NCBI GenBank assembly: GCA_021157805.1
Contig: JAGGVW010000032.1
Coordinates: 1 to 30,435, forward strand
Length of the DNA stretch: 30,435 nucleotides
Direction of reading: 5' to 3'
From: a bacterium
Lineage (GTDB): Bacteria > Ratteibacteria > UBA8468 > B48-G9 > JAFGKM01
The notes under the pieces are model-generated. The model saw only the letters and a program-made list of their open reading frames with translations, had not been told where the DNA came from and searched no databases. Each line of letters begins with the position of its first letter. Position 1 is the stretch's first letter. Shown here piece after piece: positions 21,465 through 29,467 of this stretch. Made by a program: the position numbers and the translations under genes.

Positions 21465-23093
21465 TTAACTAACTTTTCCTAAAATTTTTTTATTTATAAC
21501 TTCATTAATTTTTTCTTCTATTTTTTTAGATAACTTTTCTGCTATATCCTTATTTATTTCCCTCTTTTCTTTTTTTGAAACCAACCTGATAGGAATAACA
21601 GATGAAAAACCTTTTGAATCATCCTGTGGATGATAACCTTCCTGTCCTGGCCCAGGCCTTTCCACTCTTCTCATTTGTCCGCCACATTTTGGACATTTCA
21701 ATTCTTTGCAATGTTTTTCCGAACTCAACCTGTATCCACATTTAATACATTCACAGTTATACTTTCCTTTTTCTGGTTCATCTGAGGTTTCTGCACTATC
21801 TAAAACTTCCTGTATCAACTGTTGTGCTTTTATTAAATTCTCCTTATTTTTTCTATTTAAAACTGCTCCAACTTTCTCCCTTGCTATTTCCATCCCTATT
21901 CTTTCAAGAACCTGCTCTTTACTGAATGCTCCTTTTTCAAAACCTTCCAGAACTTCTTCTAAAGAAAGTTCACTTATACTTACTTCGTTAGGATGTTTTT
22001 CTTCATAAGGGAACAATTCTTTTAACTCTTCTTCAGTATATTCACGAAACTCAGGTGGTTTTATCCCCATCCTTTTATAATAAAATACAAAAAAGTTGTA
22101 TGCTCTTTTTCTATCTGGCTCTGGTATATCTACACCGCCCCTTGCTCCTAATACTGCACCCATCCCTGAAAATATCCCTCTTTTTATTGCTGTTAATTTC
22201 CCATTTATAACTTCCGCAAAAGGCAATTTATACGCTCTTAGATTCTCCTTATCCTTATCATCTCTCCATGCAAAAGCCCTTTTAAATTTTTCTGTATCTA
22301 TCTTATCTTTGTCCCCTGACCCATCACTTGACGCCCATCTTCTTACAGACCTTATTGCTCTTGCCGCATCCCAACTCCTTGTTTCATTTATAGGTAGATT
22401 TCTATCCCCGCATATACTTTTGAGGGATAAAAAAGTTTTATCTTTAATTTCTATACCCATATTTATCCCTTCCTCTATCAACTGTTCCTTTAGTGTTTCA
22501 CTCTTAACACTTTTTACCATCAGAGTTAACGCTTGAGGATTTGCTGGAACAGGGACATTACTATACTCAAGCAACTCCCAATCAGTATAAATCCTTTTAG
22601 GGTTTCCTTTTATTCCATACTCCTTCTTAATTTTTTCTATTTCTTTTTCATCTTCCGTATAATCAATAGGAATAAAACCGACAGAATTTGCTGGTAAGAA
22701 ACCATCTTTTTTTAAATTCCAGACATCATCAGCAAACTGATGATTAGCATACTTTGTTTTAGCAACTATTTTTTCTTTATCATTTTTAATCCACAAAGCC
22801 TTTCCATTTGGTAATCCTCTATAGTCGTGAGCCCAGAGAACAACAGGGTTTTTTCTAAAATTATCAAGACGTGCTTTATCTGGCAATAACACTTCCCGGT
22901 CCCTGTCAACATCTTTTGTAGAAATAACTTCAACAACGGTTCTCTCTTTCTCATTTAACTCTTTAACTTCCCCAATAATTCCCTTTCTGATAAACTCAAT
23001 ACTATCCTCTTCAACTCCCAATTCTTCAGATAACTCTTTTGCTCTTTCTGGAAAAACATCTTTCAGTTTTAATCTTTCTGTTATTAAATCCAT
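21465..23093 (-). CDS. Prohead protease with extra domain and zinc ribbon
   Basis: 542 residues from ATG 23093, which follows AGGAGAGAAAA; the longer in-frame extension overlaps the portal gene and lacks a site. Matures the capsid. Residues about 30-205 are the HK97-type prohead serine protease: H89 in 'LWAHDYRG' and S137 in 'PANSVGF' as the catalytic pair. Residues about 225-345 form a phage-associated domain, 'WDAARAIRSVRRWASSDGSG' to 'GARGGVDIPEPDRKRAYNF', that recurs beside such proteases in other phages. Residues 446-475 are a zinc ribbon (CECIKCG...CPKCGG). The C-terminus is helical and may act as scaffold. It is a composite of protease, scaffold-like and metal-binding parts. Confidence 0.85.
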   Translation of the reverse strand: MDLITERLKLKDVFPERAKELSEELGVEEDSIEFIRKGIIGEVKELNEKERTVVEVISTKDVDRDREVLLPDKARLDNFRKNPVVLWAHDYRGLPNGKALWIKNDKEKIVAKTKYANHQFADDVWNLKKDGFLPANSVGFIPIDYTEDEKEIEKIKKEYGIKGNPKRIYTDWELLEYSNVPVPANPQALTLMVKSVKSETLKEQLIEEGINMGIEIKDKTFLSLKSICGDRNLPINETRSWDAARAIRSVRRWASSDGSGDKDKIDTEKFKRAFAWRDDKDKENLRAYKLPFAEVINGKLTAIKRGIFSGMGAVLGARGGVDIPEPDRKRAYNFFVFYYKRMGIKPPEFREYTEEELKELFPYEEKHPNEVSISELSLEEVLEGFEKGAFSKEQVLERIGMEIAREKVGAVLNRKNKENLIKAQQLIQEVLDSAETSDEPEKGKYNCECIKCGYRLSSEKHCKELKCPKCGGQMRRVERPGPGQEGYHPQDDSKGFSSVIPIRLVSKKEKREINKDIAEKLSKKIEEKINEVINKKILGKVS

Positions 23094-23108
23094 TTTTCTC
23101 TCCTTTTT

Positions 23109-23121
23109 TATACAGAGACGA
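23109..23121 (-). repeat. Dispersed leftward repeat, copy 3
   Basis: Leftward TCGTCTCTGTATA, 13 bases identical to 10098-10110 and 28557-28569. It starts immediately after the portal stop (TAA 23122-23124) and precedes the AAAAAAGGAG ribosome binding site of the protease. The rightward leader at 138-163 has a similar CTCTGTCTATAAAAAAGGAG string. Confidence 0.5.
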
Positions 23122-25140
23122 TTAAATAAACTCTCCCGGGATAATATCGCATTCACAATTGGGATGAGCAGGGGGATATTGTTCTCCACATGGGAAAGCA
23201 TCATTAATATCAATTACCCCTACTGCTTCTTGTTCCTGACATATCTCACAAGGGTCTTCTCCATTAGTCAACCACATTTTTGTTGCTATCCCGGCACTTT
23301 TATAACTTTCAAGTTCTGCACTACACATAACTCTACAGGTTTCAGTTCTTGCGATTCTTGTTGCTTGCCAGGGTTGTTTTCCAGATGTATATCCCTGATA
23401 AAGAGAAACAATATCATCTGATATTTCAGAAATAGTTTTCCCATTTGTAAACCCATCTAAAAGTGTCTGTTTTAATTCATCCATCATAGTTTGATTTACT
23501 GTTATTCCGTATGTATCCTGCCAGGAATTTACCTGTTGCTGAACAAAATCATTAAACATATCCAGATCCATCCCTATAACCGCCAAGTCATCTTCTAAAT
23601 CTTTCTCAATTTTCCGAATTCCTTTCAATCCTCTAAGTTCATTCGCAACTATATGCACTCCATTTACAAAACACTCATAAAAATATGGATAAACCACTTC
23701 TGTTAACTTTTCTGCCCAAACTTCAACTGGTAAAAGAATATAATTATCAATATCACTTTCAGTTGTTATCTCTCCTAATTTTCTTAAATTTGCCAGAATT
23801 TGTTTTTTTTGTTGTGTAAAAAAATCTTTCAAGACAGGAATAAACTTTTCTTCTATATGCCTTTTAGTCCTGATAAAATTCTCTAATTTTCTTTCTTTAA
23901 ACTGCTCAACATTTTTCTTATTTCTGTTAAAGATAAAAAACTTAGAAGAACCTGAAATGAGAGGTATAATATTCATAGGAGCAAGTGGTATCTCTCCCCA
24001 CGGAACTGGTTTATCCCCTCGTTTTATTCTTACTTCATTAACAGTTGTAACAAAATGTTCTAAATCAGAATCTCGCTTTTTCAACTCTATTTCTGGGTCT
24101 TCTGGAACAGGATTTTCAAACTCACAAAACAGATTTTCATCCCACATAGGTAACAACTTTTCATTTAACTTACTCTCCAATCTTCTCAATCTTGGCAAGA
24201 TAGTTTCATTCTGAAAAGTTTTCTCTAACTCATAAGCACTCGCCCTATTCACTTCAGTCCCTATACCAAGTTTAGTTTTTGGAACACCGTAAATTGCAAG
24301 AATTTCCTCCATAGTTAACTTTCTCCCCTCCAGGAAAGACAATTCCTGTGGAGAAAGTCCCAATCTAATAGGTTTAAGGCCAGAATCTAAAATCATCACA
24401 TCTCCAGTTTTTTCAATTCCTTTATATTTCTCTTTAATTTTTTTCTCAACAATCTCAAAAGCATCATCAGCAATATTCTGGTCAGTAGTAAAAACAGCCC
24501 CCGGCATACCCTGATTTCTAAAAAGAAAATAAGAAAATTTATGCATCATTTCGTTCTCATTTACAGTATAAATTAACGCCTCAAGGGGACTTAAACCATA
24601 ATAAAGATTTTTAGGATTTGGATACTTAAAATGAACAATCTCATCAGGCTTAAATACTATTTCCTTACCTGCTGATGCTCTATAAACATAACCCTGTATA
24701 AACTCCTCTTTCCCCGGGATAATTTGAACCTTATGACTTTCAAGACACCATATTTCAGCAGGCAGACCCAATTTATTCTTCAAAATAAACCAATAAGCAT
24801 TCCCTGTTAAATCAAGATATTGAGAAGTAAGTTCCAGCAAATCAAAATAATTCATATATGGATTAACATTTCTAATTAAATTAAGAAAAGGATGCTCAGT
24901 AATTTCTTCTCTTCTATCTTTCTTTTTCAAAAACAAATGAATAGGGACTTTTGCAACATTTCTTGCAATACAGGAAACAGCAGCATATACCCAATATTCA
25001 TAACTATTAACCATAGAAGTATAATTTGCTGGTTGCAATTTTCCCCTTCCTATTTCCCAAGAAGGAGAAACATTTCCTATTAACACATTAGGATTTTTAA
25101 ACACCTTAACAGCAAACTTAAATCTTCTCACTATATTCAT
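23122..25140 (-). CDS. Portal protein fused to MuF-like domain
   Basis: 672 residues; ATG 25140 follows AGGAGTGAAAA. Forms the dodecameric DNA entry ring. Residues 1-430 match the HK97-type portal family: 'YEYWVYAAVSCIARNVAKVP', 'LDLTGNAYWFILKNKLG', 'IVHFKYPNPKNLYYGLSPLE', 'EEILAIYGVPKTKLGIG'. The last 170 residues are a Mu gpF-like module: 'ATRIARTETCRVMCSAELES', 'DPCEICQEQEAVGVIDINDA' and 'PPAHPNCECDIIPG', where the HPNCxC cysteines and histidine are the family signature. Fusion of portal and MuF in one chain occurs in some phages. Upstream terminase and downstream protease fit the packaging order. Confidence 0.92.
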   Translation of the reverse strand: MNIVRRFKFAVKVFKNPNVLIGNVSPSWEIGRGKLQPANYTSMVNSYEYWVYAAVSCIARNVAKVPIHLFLKKKDRREEITEHPFLNLIRNVNPYMNYFDLLELTSQYLDLTGNAYWFILKNKLGLPAEIWCLESHKVQIIPGKEEFIQGYVYRASAGKEIVFKPDEIVHFKYPNPKNLYYGLSPLEALIYTVNENEMMHKFSYFLFRNQGMPGAVFTTDQNIADDAFEIVEKKIKEKYKGIEKTGDVMILDSGLKPIRLGLSPQELSFLEGRKLTMEEILAIYGVPKTKLGIGTEVNRASAYELEKTFQNETILPRLRRLESKLNEKLLPMWDENLFCEFENPVPEDPEIELKKRDSDLEHFVTTVNEVRIKRGDKPVPWGEIPLAPMNIIPLISGSSKFFIFNRNKKNVEQFKERKLENFIRTKRHIEEKFIPVLKDFFTQQKKQILANLRKLGEITTESDIDNYILLPVEVWAEKLTEVVYPYFYECFVNGVHIVANELRGLKGIRKIEKDLEDDLAVIGMDLDMFNDFVQQQVNSWQDTYGITVNQTMMDELKQTLLDGFTNGKTISEISDDIVSLYQGYTSGKQPWQATRIARTETCRVMCSAELESYKSAGIATKMWLTNGEDPCEICQEQEAVGVIDINDAFPCGEQYPPAHPNCECDIIPGEFI

Positions 25141-25153
25141 TTTTCACTCCTTA

Positions 25154-26605
25154 CTATCCAACATGGGGTCTAACTCCTACTTTACTTTTAACAAACAACA
25201 AACGAGCATAATTGTAAGCATGAGCCAGATGGTCATCACCAGTTCTTCTAATTATTTCTCTAACCTGTCCATTTTCATCAAATTCTTTTTCCTGTACCAT
25301 ATTTCCAAAATGCTGGATAAAAGTTTCAATAAGTTCTCCCGGGAAAATCTTTACCTCTTTGCTTTTAATTTCGCCAAAACACTCCTGCAAAGAAATAGTC
25401 CTATCTACATTCACAATTCTTTTCTTTTCATTAAAGGCAGGATAAATATTTTTACTATCATAAACACACATCCAGACCCTACTGGGGAACTTTTCTATCA
25501 AAAACTTATTTTTAGTATCCCCATACCCGAAATCACACACTGCATAAGCATTAAACTTAGCCATTAACTCAGCCACTCGTGGTGCATGCTTCCTTGTATC
25601 TCCTTCAATCTTTTCCATATAAACAATATAATTCCCTTTTCTAACGACAACCCATGAAGTATCTCCCCAATCAACACCAACAACACATCTCCCCTCTTTC
25701 ACATCTCTTAAAGGAACAATACAAGCAAGAATATCAGCCCGGGTTACAATTTCCTCTCCCCCGGCATACTCCTCTCCTAAAACAAAATTGTAATAATGCT
25801 TTTTAAGTTTTGCCGTTTCTTTTTCATCCAAAATCTCTGTTGCACTTTTCCATGGAGCCATCAATTGAGAAAGATGGTATCCTTCAATTTCACCTTTTCC
25901 TGTTGCAATCCATCTTCCATTTGTTCTATCCAGAACTTCCTTACACTTTACACATCTAAACTCTTCATCAATTATATTTTCCTCAGTAAGTATCTGTTCA
26001 TATCCACAGTTTTTACATCTAACAAACCATTCTTTCTTATTTGTTTTTTCAAACTCAGTCGTAATACCATAATTTGGAATAGTAGGAGTAGAAATCAAAA
26101 GTTGCCAGGCAAGGGGAGAAGCCGACAACCTCTTCTTATACATTTCAACAATATTCGGTTTTGAAAAATCAACTTCATCATGCACATTGAAATCAGAAGG
26201 AATACTGATTGCCTGTTTTTCTTCCCATGTTCCCCTAAAAAACAAAAAACTACTTCCTATTTTTTTCACTCCCACATTATCTATTTCAAGAGGAACATTT
26301 AAATCAGAATTCTCAATAACAGGGTCAAACCTGGTTTGAGCAAAATAAGAAACATCTTTCCCTGTGGGCATAGTATAAATAGCAGCAATAACAAAATTCA
26401 CAGCCAACCATATCACCTTATTTATCGCCATAGTACTAACTCCCATCTGTGATGCTTTCTTAATAACAATTATTTTTTTTCTGCAATCATAAATCTCTTT
26501 CAAAAAAGGAAACAAACTAAAATCAACAATCTCATTCTTTTCAGTCCTTAAATACTTTTCAGCAAAACTTCTAAAATCAATCTGTTGTTTCGTTGGCATC
26601 AACAT
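25154..26605 (-). CDS. Terminase large subunit (GpA-like)
   Basis: 483 residues; ATG 26605 lies inside the end of the small-terminase gene. Packages DNA into the head. ATPase: Walker A at 50-58 'KASQMGVST', an atypical P-loop similar to the lambda gpA type, and Walker B 'VHDEVDF' with D143-E144. Residues 197-221 form a zinc ribbon (CKNCG...CVKC) as in GpA-like terminases. The nuclease domain shows 'VVGVDWGDTSWVV' (D312), 'VCDFGYGD' (D358) and 'GDDHLAHAYNYA' (D457/458), which would form the metal centre. A shorter length than lambda gpA (641) suggests a compact version. Neighbours are portal and small terminase. Confidence 0.9.
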   Translation of the reverse strand: MLMPTKQQIDFRSFAEKYLRTEKNEIVDFSLFPFLKEIYDCRKKIIVIKKASQMGVSTMAINKVIWLAVNFVIAAIYTMPTGKDVSYFAQTRFDPVIENSDLNVPLEIDNVGVKKIGSSFLFFRGTWEEKQAISIPSDFNVHDEVDFSKPNIVEMYKKRLSASPLAWQLLISTPTIPNYGITTEFEKTNKKEWFVRCKNCGYEQILTEENIIDEEFRCVKCKEVLDRTNGRWIATGKGEIEGYHLSQLMAPWKSATEILDEKETAKLKKHYYNFVLGEEYAGGEEIVTRADILACIVPLRDVKEGRCVVGVDWGDTSWVVVRKGNYIVYMEKIEGDTRKHAPRVAELMAKFNAYAVCDFGYGDTKNKFLIEKFPSRVWMCVYDSKNIYPAFNEKKRIVNVDRTISLQECFGEIKSKEVKIFPGELIETFIQHFGNMVQEKEFDENGQVREIIRRTGDDHLAHAYNYARLLFVKSKVGVRPHVG

Positions 26606-27152
26606 TTTTAATAACCTTCAACCACTTTTCCCAGAATAACTGCCCATCTTTATCCTTCTGAACCAACAACTTTAACAACTTCCTGCTTTCTTCATTAGAT
26701 GTCTCTATTTTCCCACTATGCTTAAGCCCAATTTCCCCAGTATGCTTCTCTTCAATCTTTTCTCTCCACCCCTCAACAAATTCCAGCCATAACTTTGTCC
26801 TTTGAGCATCTCCTTCTTCAATAACTTTCTTATAAAGAGCACTTATAACATTTGCAGTTAACTTTTTTGCCCAGACCATAATTTTCTCTGCTAACAAACC
26901 CTCCTTTTCAATTCTTTTATTCCATTTTGTAAGAGTATTTTTATTAAGTAGGAATTTTTTTTGAAAATCCTGTTGAGTTTTCAACTCAAATAACTGGAGA
27001 ACGATTTCATCTTCAAAACCATATTGAGCAAGAATTTCTTTAGATTGACCACGCAAAAGAGATGGTAAAGATTTCCATAACACATACAACTGAAAATCAC
27101 TTTTTCTCCTTATTCTTTCCTGTTTTTTCCTACTTTTCCTTTTCTTTGCCAT
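26577..27152 (-). CDS. Terminase small subunit (HTH)
   Basis: 191 residues; ATG 27152 lies inside the 3' end of the methyltransferase, with a weak GATGA site. The N-terminus is very basic (MAKKRKSRKKQERIRRKSDF). A helix-turn-helix lies at about residues 55-85 ('LKTQQDFQKKFLLNKNTLTK' then 'WNKRIEKEG'), the arrangement of phBC6A51-type small terminases. It recognises the packaging site on the DNA. Helices follow ('TANVISALYKKVIEEGDAQR'). Encoded directly before the large subunit with overlap, which is the usual pairing. Confidence 0.75.
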   Translation of the reverse strand: MAKKRKSRKKQERIRRKSDFQLYVLWKSLPSLLRGQSKEILAQYGFEDEIVLQLFELKTQQDFQKKFLLNKNTLTKWNKRIEKEGLLAEKIMVWAKKLTANVISALYKKVIEEGDAQRTKLWLEFVEGWREKIEEKHTGEIGLKHSGKIETSNEESRKLLKLLVQKDKDGQLFWEKWLKVIKNVDANETTD

Positions 27153-28410
27153 TTTTCATCAACTTTGCTTTTTCCCCTGTAAACTTTTCCCATCTTTTAA
27201 CAATCACATCCACATAAACAGGATCCAACTCCATCATAAAACACCTTCTCCCTAATTGTTCACATGCAATAAGAGTAGACCCAGATCCACCGAACACATC
27301 CAGAACAATATCTCCTAACCTACTATGTTTTTTTAATGCCCTTTCTGCTAACCTTACAGGTTTTTGAGTAGGATGCGAATAACTTAAAGTTGAATCTCTC
27401 CTTTCATACCAGAAATCCAAAAGAAGAAGAAAATCATCAAAATCCAGATTAAATACCTCTTTAACTTTTTTAACAACCTTATTTACATAATGTTGCTTTC
27501 CTTTTTTCCAACCAAACATACATGGTTCATAACACCTATGATAATCTTGTGAAGGACAAATAACTATTCCATTTTTGGTCCATACTAACGATTGAGAATA
27601 ATGCCACCCTGAATTTTTAAATGCTTGAATATTAATATGAAAATTTCTCCCAGCATACCACCAATAAATTGGTGCATCATCACCAGTAATAGAATAAAGA
27701 TTTTTCAAAACAGAAGTATAAAACTCAAGACATTTCTCATCAGACAAATTATCGTTAAAGACAGGTTTATGTTTATACTTTCCTTTTGCATAACTACTTC
27801 CAGAAGGAGACCTATAATTAACATTATAAGGAGGATCAGTAAATACTAAATTTCCTCTTTCCCCATCCATTAACTTTTCAATATCCCCAATATTAGTAGC
27901 ATCTCCACACATAACCCTATGAATACCTAATTTATATAAATCTCCCTTTTTAGTTTGAGGTTTTTTAATCTTTTTATATTCTTCTTCAGCATCAAAATTA
28001 TCTTCTTTAACAACCGGGTCTAAAATAAATCGTAATTCCTCATGAGTAAATCCAACTTCTTTTAATAATTCAGGAGAAAACTTCCCCAATAAATCAAAAT
28101 CCCACTCTCCTGTATTCTTATTCAACCGCAAATTTAACTCTGAAACCTCTTTTTCAGACAATTTTCTATCAGGCACTCTCACATCAACCACATAATCCTT
28201 CCCATACTTTTTCATCAACTCCTCATATCTCAAATGTCCTCCAATAATAGTATTATCTTTATTAACTATCAACGGATCTGCCACATTAAACCTTTGTAAA
28301 CTCATATTCAAATCCTTCCTTTGCTTTTTATCTGCTCTTCTGGGATTTTTCTTATATGGCTTAAGTTGCCCCAACTTTCTCTTTTCATTTTTCCATACAA
28401 TCCTTTTAAT
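27130..28410 (-). CDS. ParB-like / DNA methyltransferase fusion, likely AUU start
   Basis: 426 residues with the start at ATT 28410-28408, or 414 from TTG 28374. Upstream of the TTG the frame encodes 'KRIVWKNEKRKLGQLKPY', which continues the conserved N-terminus of this family, and AGGAGG (28422-28417) lies six bases before the ATT, whereas the TTG has no good site. A TAG at 28437 excludes any ATG. From the TTG: ParB/Srx nuclease-like domain with 'IIGGHLRY' (43-50), then the methyltransferase with 'FTDPPYNV' (DPPY at 180-183, motif IV) and 'LDVFGGSGSTLIACEQLG' (358-375, motif I). Beta-class adenine-N6 or cytosine-N4 enzyme, probably protecting phage DNA. Lies before terminase genes. Confidence 0.88.
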   Translation of the reverse strand: MKRIVWKNEKRKLGQLKPYKKNPRRADKKQRKDLNMSLQRFNVADPLIVNKDNTIIGGHLRYEELMKKYGKDYVVDVRVPDRKLSEKEVSELNLRLNKNTGEWDFDLLGKFSPELLKEVGFTHEELRFILDPVVKEDNFDAEEEYKKIKKPQTKKGDLYKLGIHRVMCGDATNIGDIEKLMDGERGNLVFTDPPYNVNYRSPSGSSYAKGKYKHKPVFNDNLSDEKCLEFYTSVLKNLYSITGDDAPIYWWYAGRNFHINIQAFKNSGWHYSQSLVWTKNGIVICPSQDYHRCYEPCMFGWKKGKQHYVNKVVKKVKEVFNLDFDDFLLLLDFWYERRDSTLSYSHPTQKPVRLAERALKKHSRLGDIVLDVFGGSGSTLIACEQLGRRCFMMELDPVYVDVIVKRWEKFTGEKAKLMKNGKEKEK

Positions 28411-28442
28411 TTTTGCCCTCCTGATACATCTCGGCTATAATA

Positions 28443-28526
28443 TGGACGGTATACCAGGTATAAAGGCGGCCGTCCACAGCCTGACTGCCTGTACCAGTCG
28501 GGTTGCTCCCTGTGGCAGCAGGGAGC
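28443..28526. other. GC-rich three-hairpin element
   Basis: Three neat hairpins follow each other: TGGACGG (28443-28449) with CCGTCCA (28470-28476) enclosing TATACC-A-GGTATA; CCTGACTG (28480-28487) with CAGTCGGG (28495-28502, one G-T pair); GCTCCCTG (28505-28512) with CAGGGAGC (28519-28526). This stretch is far richer in G+C than the surrounding genome. CCACAG (28474-28479) and CTGTGG (28510-28515) could also pair, giving alternative folds. It lies between the sigma-like gene and the methyltransferase start. No T-tract, tRNA or known riboswitch pattern is seen. Could be a regulatory RNA or an inserted palindromic element. Confidence 0.7.
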
Positions 28527-28533
28527 CGGTCGC

Positions 28534-28842
28534 TTACCTTTGATTTTCATTTCTCATATACAGAGACGAATAAATCCTGTATCTATACTTTTTCAATATT
28601 GCTTTATACTTTTTTCTTCTCTTAATATAATCTCTAAAAGCATTCCTTAAAGACACTCTAACCAATCCTTGCCAGGAACGAACAGATTTTTCACGTAATA
28701 ATTTGGCAATCACAACATAACCGATACTTTCCAGTTCAGATGGGTCATCACAGGAATGAGCAAAACACCTCACAAGCATATACAAAATATTAAATGCTTG
28801 CTGAATTTTTTCTTTTTCGGAGAGATTTTTGACACCAGACAT
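28534..28842 (-). CDS. Sigma-70 region 2-like small protein
   Basis: 102 residues; ATG 28842 follows AGGAGGTCTCT. The central part 'DDPSELESIGYVVIAKLLRE' followed by 'SWQGLVRVSLRNAFRDYIKR' resembles sigma-factor region 2 ('DLVQEGYLGLLKALEKF...AYWWIRGAILDYLRR'), the part that binds core RNA polymerase and melts -10 DNA. Region 4 is missing, so it is a minimal form, as in some phage late-transcription regulators. The C-terminus is basic (RRKKYKAILKKYRYR). Its ribosome binding site is covered by an 8-bp hairpin, suggesting control of its translation. Lies at the border between replication and structural genes, a plausible place for a late-gene switch. Confidence 0.6.
   Translation of the reverse strand: MSGVKNLSEKEKIQQAFNILYMLVRCFAHSCDDPSELESIGYVVIAKLLREKSVRSWQGLVRVSLRNAFRDYIKRRKKYKAILKKYRYRIYSSLYMRNENQR
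28557..28569 (-). repeat. Dispersed leftward repeat, copy 4
   Basis: Leftward TCGTCTCTGTATA, 13 bases; with flanks (28551-28569) it matches 6391-6409 in 17 of 19 bases. This copy encodes part of 'SSLYM' near the end of the sigma-like gene and is about 150 bases upstream of the methyltransferase start. Confidence 0.45.
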
Positions 28843-28843
28843 A

Positions 28844-28866
28844 GAGACCTCCTTTTGAGAGGCCTC
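28844..28866 (-). promoter_or_regulatory. Hairpin covering the ribosome binding site of the sigma-like gene
   Basis: In the leftward RNA GAGGCCUC pairs with GAGGUCUC around a 7-base loop, 8 bp with one G-U. The 3' arm and loop end contain the AGGAGG ribosome binding site (28853-28848). The structure would block translation until opened by temperature, a protein or an upstream ribosome. Confidence 0.6.
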
Positions 28867-28905
28867 CGTCTGGCTTCAGGTGGGAGACCAGTTAAAACTT
28901 ACTTT

Positions 28906-29082
28906 TTACTTTTCAAAATGTTTTATTTGACATACTCTAACTATTTTACCATCATTTATATGAAGTTCAATAGAGCCGAATTTATGTTTCCCTTCTTTCA
29001 AATCCTGTAAACACTGCTGGAATTGTTTTAATTGCTCTGGTGGGAAATACTCAAAAAATTCAAGTTCTATCGTTATTTTCAT
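28906..29082 (-). CDS. DUF2292-like small protein
   Basis: 58 residues; ATG 29082 three bases past the RusA stop, using GATGAG in the end of that gene, so it is translationally coupled. The sequence 'MKITIELEFFEYFPPEQLKQ' then 'HKFGSIELHINDGKIVRVCQ' matches the YezD/DUF2292 pattern: an N-terminal strand, a helix and 'YGSI.I.I.dGKIv.i' strands. These tiny proteins occur in bacteria and phages without known function. Location beside RusA and the sigma-like gene suggests a DNA-related or regulatory role, which is inference. Confidence 0.65.
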   Translation of the reverse strand: MKITIELEFFEYFPPEQLKQFQQCLQDLKEGKHKFGSIELHINDGKIVRVCQIKHFEK

Positions 29083-29085
29083 TTT

Positions 29086-29451
29086 TTACTCATCAATTAA
29101 AATTTCCGTTTGTCGTTTTCCCGTGTTTAACTTCATTTCATATTCTATTTTAACATCCTTTACACTATCATCAGCAATAATTCCCGCTTTTACAAGTCCG
29201 TCCAAAATTCCTTTGAAGTAAGAAAAATTATCAATATCTCTCCGTCTATTGTCTGGAAAATAAAACATTACTTTTATCTCTTTCGCATAAATTCCCGGTC
29301 CATAAAGTGCCTTCCATAAATACCCATGAGGAATAATAATATTTTCCCATTCTTTTTTTATCCTTCGTTGTTTTGCTCTTCCTCCGACGGTCCAACTCCA
29401 TCTTTTCCATTCATTTTGACTTGGTGGCAATTTTCCTATTTCTATTTTCAT
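29086..29451 (-). CDS. rusA: RusA-family Holliday junction resolvase
   Basis: 121 residues from ATG 29451 (GGGAAGGGAAAAGAG upstream); the longer frame begins with TTG and is unlikely. Resolves four-way junctions formed in phage recombination and replication. The core 'FPDNRRRDIDNFSYFKGILD' carries D72 and D74, and 'AGIIADDSVKDV' carries D94, at almost the same spacing as the metal-binding Asp70, Asp72 and Asp91 of E. coli RusA. The N-terminus 'KLPPSQNEWKRW' is the usual start ('lPp.k..r.R'). Length is normal for the family. It is coupled to the DUF2292-like gene behind it. Confidence 0.9.
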   Translation of the reverse strand: MKIEIGKLPPSQNEWKRWSWTVGGRAKQRRIKKEWENIIIPHGYLWKALYGPGIYAKEIKVMFYFPDNRRRDIDNFSYFKGILDGLVKAGIIADDSVKDVKIEYEMKLNTGKRQTEILIDE

Positions 29452-29467
29452 CTCTTTTCCCTTCCCA

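Noticed and set aside
12000..25000. Rightward open frames inside the structural region
   Set aside because: All are shadows of the leftward genes, rich in Phe/Ser/Leu from reverse reading and without ribosome binding sites.
28308..28550. 80-codon leftward frame through the GC-rich hairpins (MKIKGKRPAPCCHREQ...)
   Set aside because: It is open only because the GC-rich element has few stops, it has no ribosome binding site, and its end overlaps the methyltransferase in another frame. The base pairing argues for structure, not for protein.
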